Part shown: positions 60,701 through 64,000 of the stretch, in pieces | How the letters are laid out: each line of letters opens with the position of its first letter | How positions within the stretch are numbered: the stretch's first letter is position 1 | Notes under the pieces: model-generated | The model's database searches: none | What the model saw: the letters and a program-made list of their open reading frames with translations, nothing else | What the model was told of the DNA's origin: nothing | Assembly (NCBI GenBank): GCA_947568835.1 | Contig: OX387606.1 | Span: forward strand, 12,896,001 to 12,960,000 | Source of the DNA: Protonemura montana | Lineage: Eukaryota; Arthropoda; Insecta; Plecoptera; Nemouridae | Direction of reading: 5' to 3' | Length of the DNA stretch: 64,000 nucleotides | Program-made: the position numbers and the translations under genes

Positions 60701-63700
60701 GGCGGAAAAGTACGCGCGACAGTTCAAGAAAACATTCGCATGCAAATAATTTTACTCGCCATTTTACCGGCATTTCACTTGTCACTGAAGTTTATACGAA
60801 ACCGCAAGACTTATTTGAAACTCATTATAATAACATTACCATTTCAATTTCTTTCAAATGACATTATATTCCCGATCGTAATTTCAACACGTAGGTTTTA
60901 GCATGTGACGTGGGCATTTTTATGCTGTCTAGAGTCTTGTCGATGAATGTTTCTAGATAAGTGTGGGTCAGCCTCATCCAACCAACCAGCTTGGTTCAAC
61001 TTTGGTACACACAGGGCGTAGCTTTCAGTCTGTCAGCTTGTCTAGCAATCCCGTGCACAGGCGAGAAGTGCATGTCCTCCTACGCCACGTCATCCGTGTC
61101 TCATCTTCAACGAGCGCCGTTTCTTGCCGGTGTCGACCTCTTATCAATTGGCTCGCTGACATCGGGAACACGACCTCACCTGTTGAAGTCTTCTCTGATT
61201 AGCAAGCGCACAGAATAACTAACTAGCCGTACCAAAGGTCGATTCCTCAATCTTCACCTTAGGATTGTGAATATTCGACCCAATGAATACGTTTACAATT
61301 TTAATAGCATCATTTTACGGTAATTTACACAAGCTTGAGACCTTTTTACGCATGTAATTTATATCATGAGTCTTGCTTGCACAGTACAGTAATGAATGTC
61401 AAGAACAATTTAAGAAGAGCAATTAATTTTACTGGATACTGATTTGTATCTCAGGAAAAGATAAGTATGACATAAAGCAAACTGGTGTAAATTATCAAGC
61501 TACAAAGTATGATATTATTTCGTATTTCAGAGTTTTAGTGGCCCGGTCATTTTAACATTTATAGCACGATCACGATCCACACTGATCCACACTATAAAAC
61601 CAGTGTCCGGCGCTAATCTCTAATAACACCGCGAGTGGGTCGACCGTGTGCGTTGGCTGGCGAATACCCTCGGTATGCCCCCGACAAGTAGTTCATAATA
61701 CAATATTATACTTTATTAAGAATAACACTTCAAGTCATGATACTGCTGCTGGGACAATCTCGTCTGCCTCACCTTTTTTTTCCGGGCATCATAAAACGTG
61801 TTGGACTAAAATGTGTGATTGTTTATAGTGTTCGGCCCATGGGCCCATTTGCATACAGTAGGAGTCAACCTGTGGGTGGCAGGATTCGCTTTGGAAAGCA
61901 GCGAGCGAGCGACGCGACTGTGAGATGAATAATTAATGGTACCGAGTCTAATAAGCTAAGATGACACTCGCAGATAAATGCGGCAGCAGCATTGCAGAAG
62001 GATCCCAGGCTATTCATGAAAGTGTTCGTCTGGCTGGTTGGCCCTATGCATCTCGCTGTGCATTTCTGATATTACAGAAAGGAAATTTCGGGTCGCTTTG
62101 TTCGTGCGATTTCAATGTGTGAGGTATCGCTTCTTTGAACCTGGGCACACCATATAATTTCGCTCAGGTATAAGGATCTGCTCTTTATATAGCTATAGGG
62201 AAATGGGTACTGACATCAGAGGGTTAACGCTCTAAAAAATAAACATAAAGATGGCATTTTATTAGATGGGTAATCCATCCTGATCGGGATATATAGTCTG
62301 CGATTCGATAAAGTGGAGATCATATCGATTCGGTTCGGTGCCATCAATCGTGTTGGTCTAGTACTCGGCGCCTCCACCGAGAAGATGTAAGAAACCCGCA
62401 CGCCTCCGTTGTCTTCGAGATGCATTCTTTACCGAAATCATGCATTCCAATGCAAATTATGATTGAGTTCCCCACTTACTGGTGAGACAGCCATATGATT
62501 AGAACACTGATAAAAAAAATCAGATTAAACTTTGTCTATCGTAGATTGAAGTAGATCGAAGCTTGAATTAAATTACACTTAATCGACATATAAATTAATT
62601 CGGCAGATGTGTTTTTTTTCTGTGGTAATTACCGCATAGGTGGACAAATTGCAACCGGGTCTATAGATCAGTTTGGTGGGCGGCGTGGAGTAAGTGCTTT
62701 CAGACGGTGTAAAATAATAGCCAGACTAGATAATAGTTTTCACTTGTAACTCTTTTTCTTTTTTTTTTGTTGTTATGTGTCTTGTGAGAGAGTCAAGAAA
62801 GATCCCCTTCGGTCGATTGTATAATGTCTTCTTAAATTAGTAGCTCTATCCTTTTGTTAAAAATGGTTGATCTCGCGGGCGCATTTTGCCGCCCTGCTCG
62901 CACCGACGGTCACACATTCGACCAGAATTATCTACCAAACACATAAATTACACTTTTTCTCTTATTATGTTTAACGAAGTCTCTAATCATAAAAATAATA
63001 GCCTAGCATTAAGTTTATTAAAGGCCTTTCAACCTTTAACCCTATTCTATGGCCCCTTCACTTATTTTTCGGGTATAATGGTGGATCTTTTTTTCGACTT
63101 GGATCTCTTTAAATGTCTGTAAATAATTGTAGTCGAAGGCATAGTAATCATAGAGATCTGGCAGTACTTGTAAGGCGCTCGGAGATGCCCAATCTGATGA
63201 CTAGCAGAATTTCAGCAGGAATTGATCTTTTTGTCTGGCTAGCCGTCAGGGGAATGCTGAAAGCCAGTATGGCTTAATAACTCGGCGAAAAGTTTGATTA
63301 GCTTTACATTCGAGAGCTATAAATTACACTGATTAACTCTAGAAAATTGCAAGAATTTCCTTACTCCATCTCAAAATTAGAAATATTCTCAAATGAAACC
63401 TGCATAACCTACCTAGCTTGTGTCCGCTTTAAATGCAGGCTGAAAAATCCAAACGCGTTTTTAATTACAGCGTACCTTCACAGTTTAATCGGGCATCCAT
63501 AATTAATAGACTAAAATTGTTTTCCAAGGTGCATATATTCGAGGTGTTAAAAAGGCTAAGAAACTAGTTTCAGCAATATTAACATCCTCGTACGCGCGCA
63601 AATGGGTTCATTGAAAGCGTTCATCTTCGCTGCTCATGAAGTTCGCCGTCATGCGACGACACAACTTCTGAAGTCAAAGCTCCACCGCTTTCAGTGGCGA

Positions 63701-64000
63701 GCACTGTTTGTTTGTGTCTTCCAGCCCGATAGCAGGATAGGGAGTAGGGGCACTCGCATAAATACACCGAAACGCACGATTACGACGAGACCAGACTAAA
63801 TAAGAGCAAGCGATTGTCACAGATAAAAGCCAGCACTGCCTGTGGCGCGCTGTGGCGAGGAAAGCGGGCCGATCGCAAAAATAAGCAATTCTATCTGAAA
63901 GTGAATTAATCTGAATAATTCATGTCACATACGAGTGCGCGGTGCGCCGGTCGTTCTTTGTGTGCAAACGCCACAACGGAAAAAAAAATCGGCTCTCTCG
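57750..64000. other. Remaining intronic or intergenic DNA to the right edge
   Basis: No exon recognised. It holds a CpG-richer patch at 57900-58200 that could be the promoter of the 57540-57698 candidate, a tRNA-like A box on the minus strand near 59120 (GAGCTCAATGGGTGAGAGC), and GC-richer patches at 60960-61220 and 63600-63980. Each has frames open in more than one register and no domain. Confidence 0.3.
59137..59216. repeat. Degenerate relative of the 46541-46676 hairpin element
   Basis: ATTTTTGAGAGAATTGTAGT and, further on, GTGTAGTGTTTCTAATAATA resemble the right arm of the hairpin element (TTTTTGAGAGGGTAGTAGTG, then TTCCTAATAATA). The arms are decayed and the loop is lost. Confidence 0.4.

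Noticed and set aside
60961..61218. Two overlapping plus-strand frames of 79-85 codons
   Set aside because: Two registers are open at once in a GC-richer patch, neither frame starts with ATG, and neither shows a domain or splice site.

Overview
This is AT-rich animal DNA with spliced genes, and it most likely comes from an arthropod, probably an insect. The introns are GT-AG and many are only 78-170 bp. There are TTAGG-type repeats (20421-20440), several small inverted-repeat transposons, and an SLC5-family transporter of the kind expanded in arthropods. I see no bacterial operon structure, CRISPR array, rRNA gene or convincing complete tRNA gene. The species cannot be named from the sequence alone.

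The left 14 kb holds the genes I can support best, all on the minus strand. At 249-371 is a probable first coding exon of a gene that runs off the left edge. At 1502-7205 is a complete 11-exon gene for a 589-residue sodium-coupled monocarboxylate-type transporter (SLC5/SSF family). Its reading frame is continuous across every junction, and three of its introns carry mobile-element remnants. It also has a 5' UTR splice acceptor and may have a distant non-coding first exon near 10.5 kb. At 12174-13593 is a complete 5-exon gene for a 193-residue secreted protein. It has a signal peptide followed by four six-cysteine modules in A-B-A-B order, one module per exon, and every intron is in phase 1.

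From about 13.6 to 55.6 kb the window is gene-poor. It holds dispersed repeats: two long copies of one MITE family (35814-36144 and 47436-47750), whose ends also match a short element in the transporter gene; a 136-bp near-perfect hairpin (46541-46676); tRNA-like SINE fragments; tandem repeats; and a pyrimidine-skewed tract of about 700 bp (31255-31990). A few isolated reading frames may be real small genes or orphan exons (15142-15381, 17703-18022, 21869-22075, 27629-27979), but none is proven.

At the right, a CpG-rich promoter and 5' UTR region (about 55600-56185) leads into the first coding exon of a plus-strand gene (56186-56279). That exon encodes a signal peptide and ends in a phase-1 donor, as is usual for secreted or cell-surface receptor proteins. 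No second exon was recognised, so the rest of the window is probably its first intron. On the opposite strand within it is a candidate 52-residue single-pass membrane micropeptide (57540-57698).

No pathway link between the genes is evident. They look like ordinary neighbours in a gene-poor animal genome. The multi-exon models were built by reading splice sites and phases by hand.
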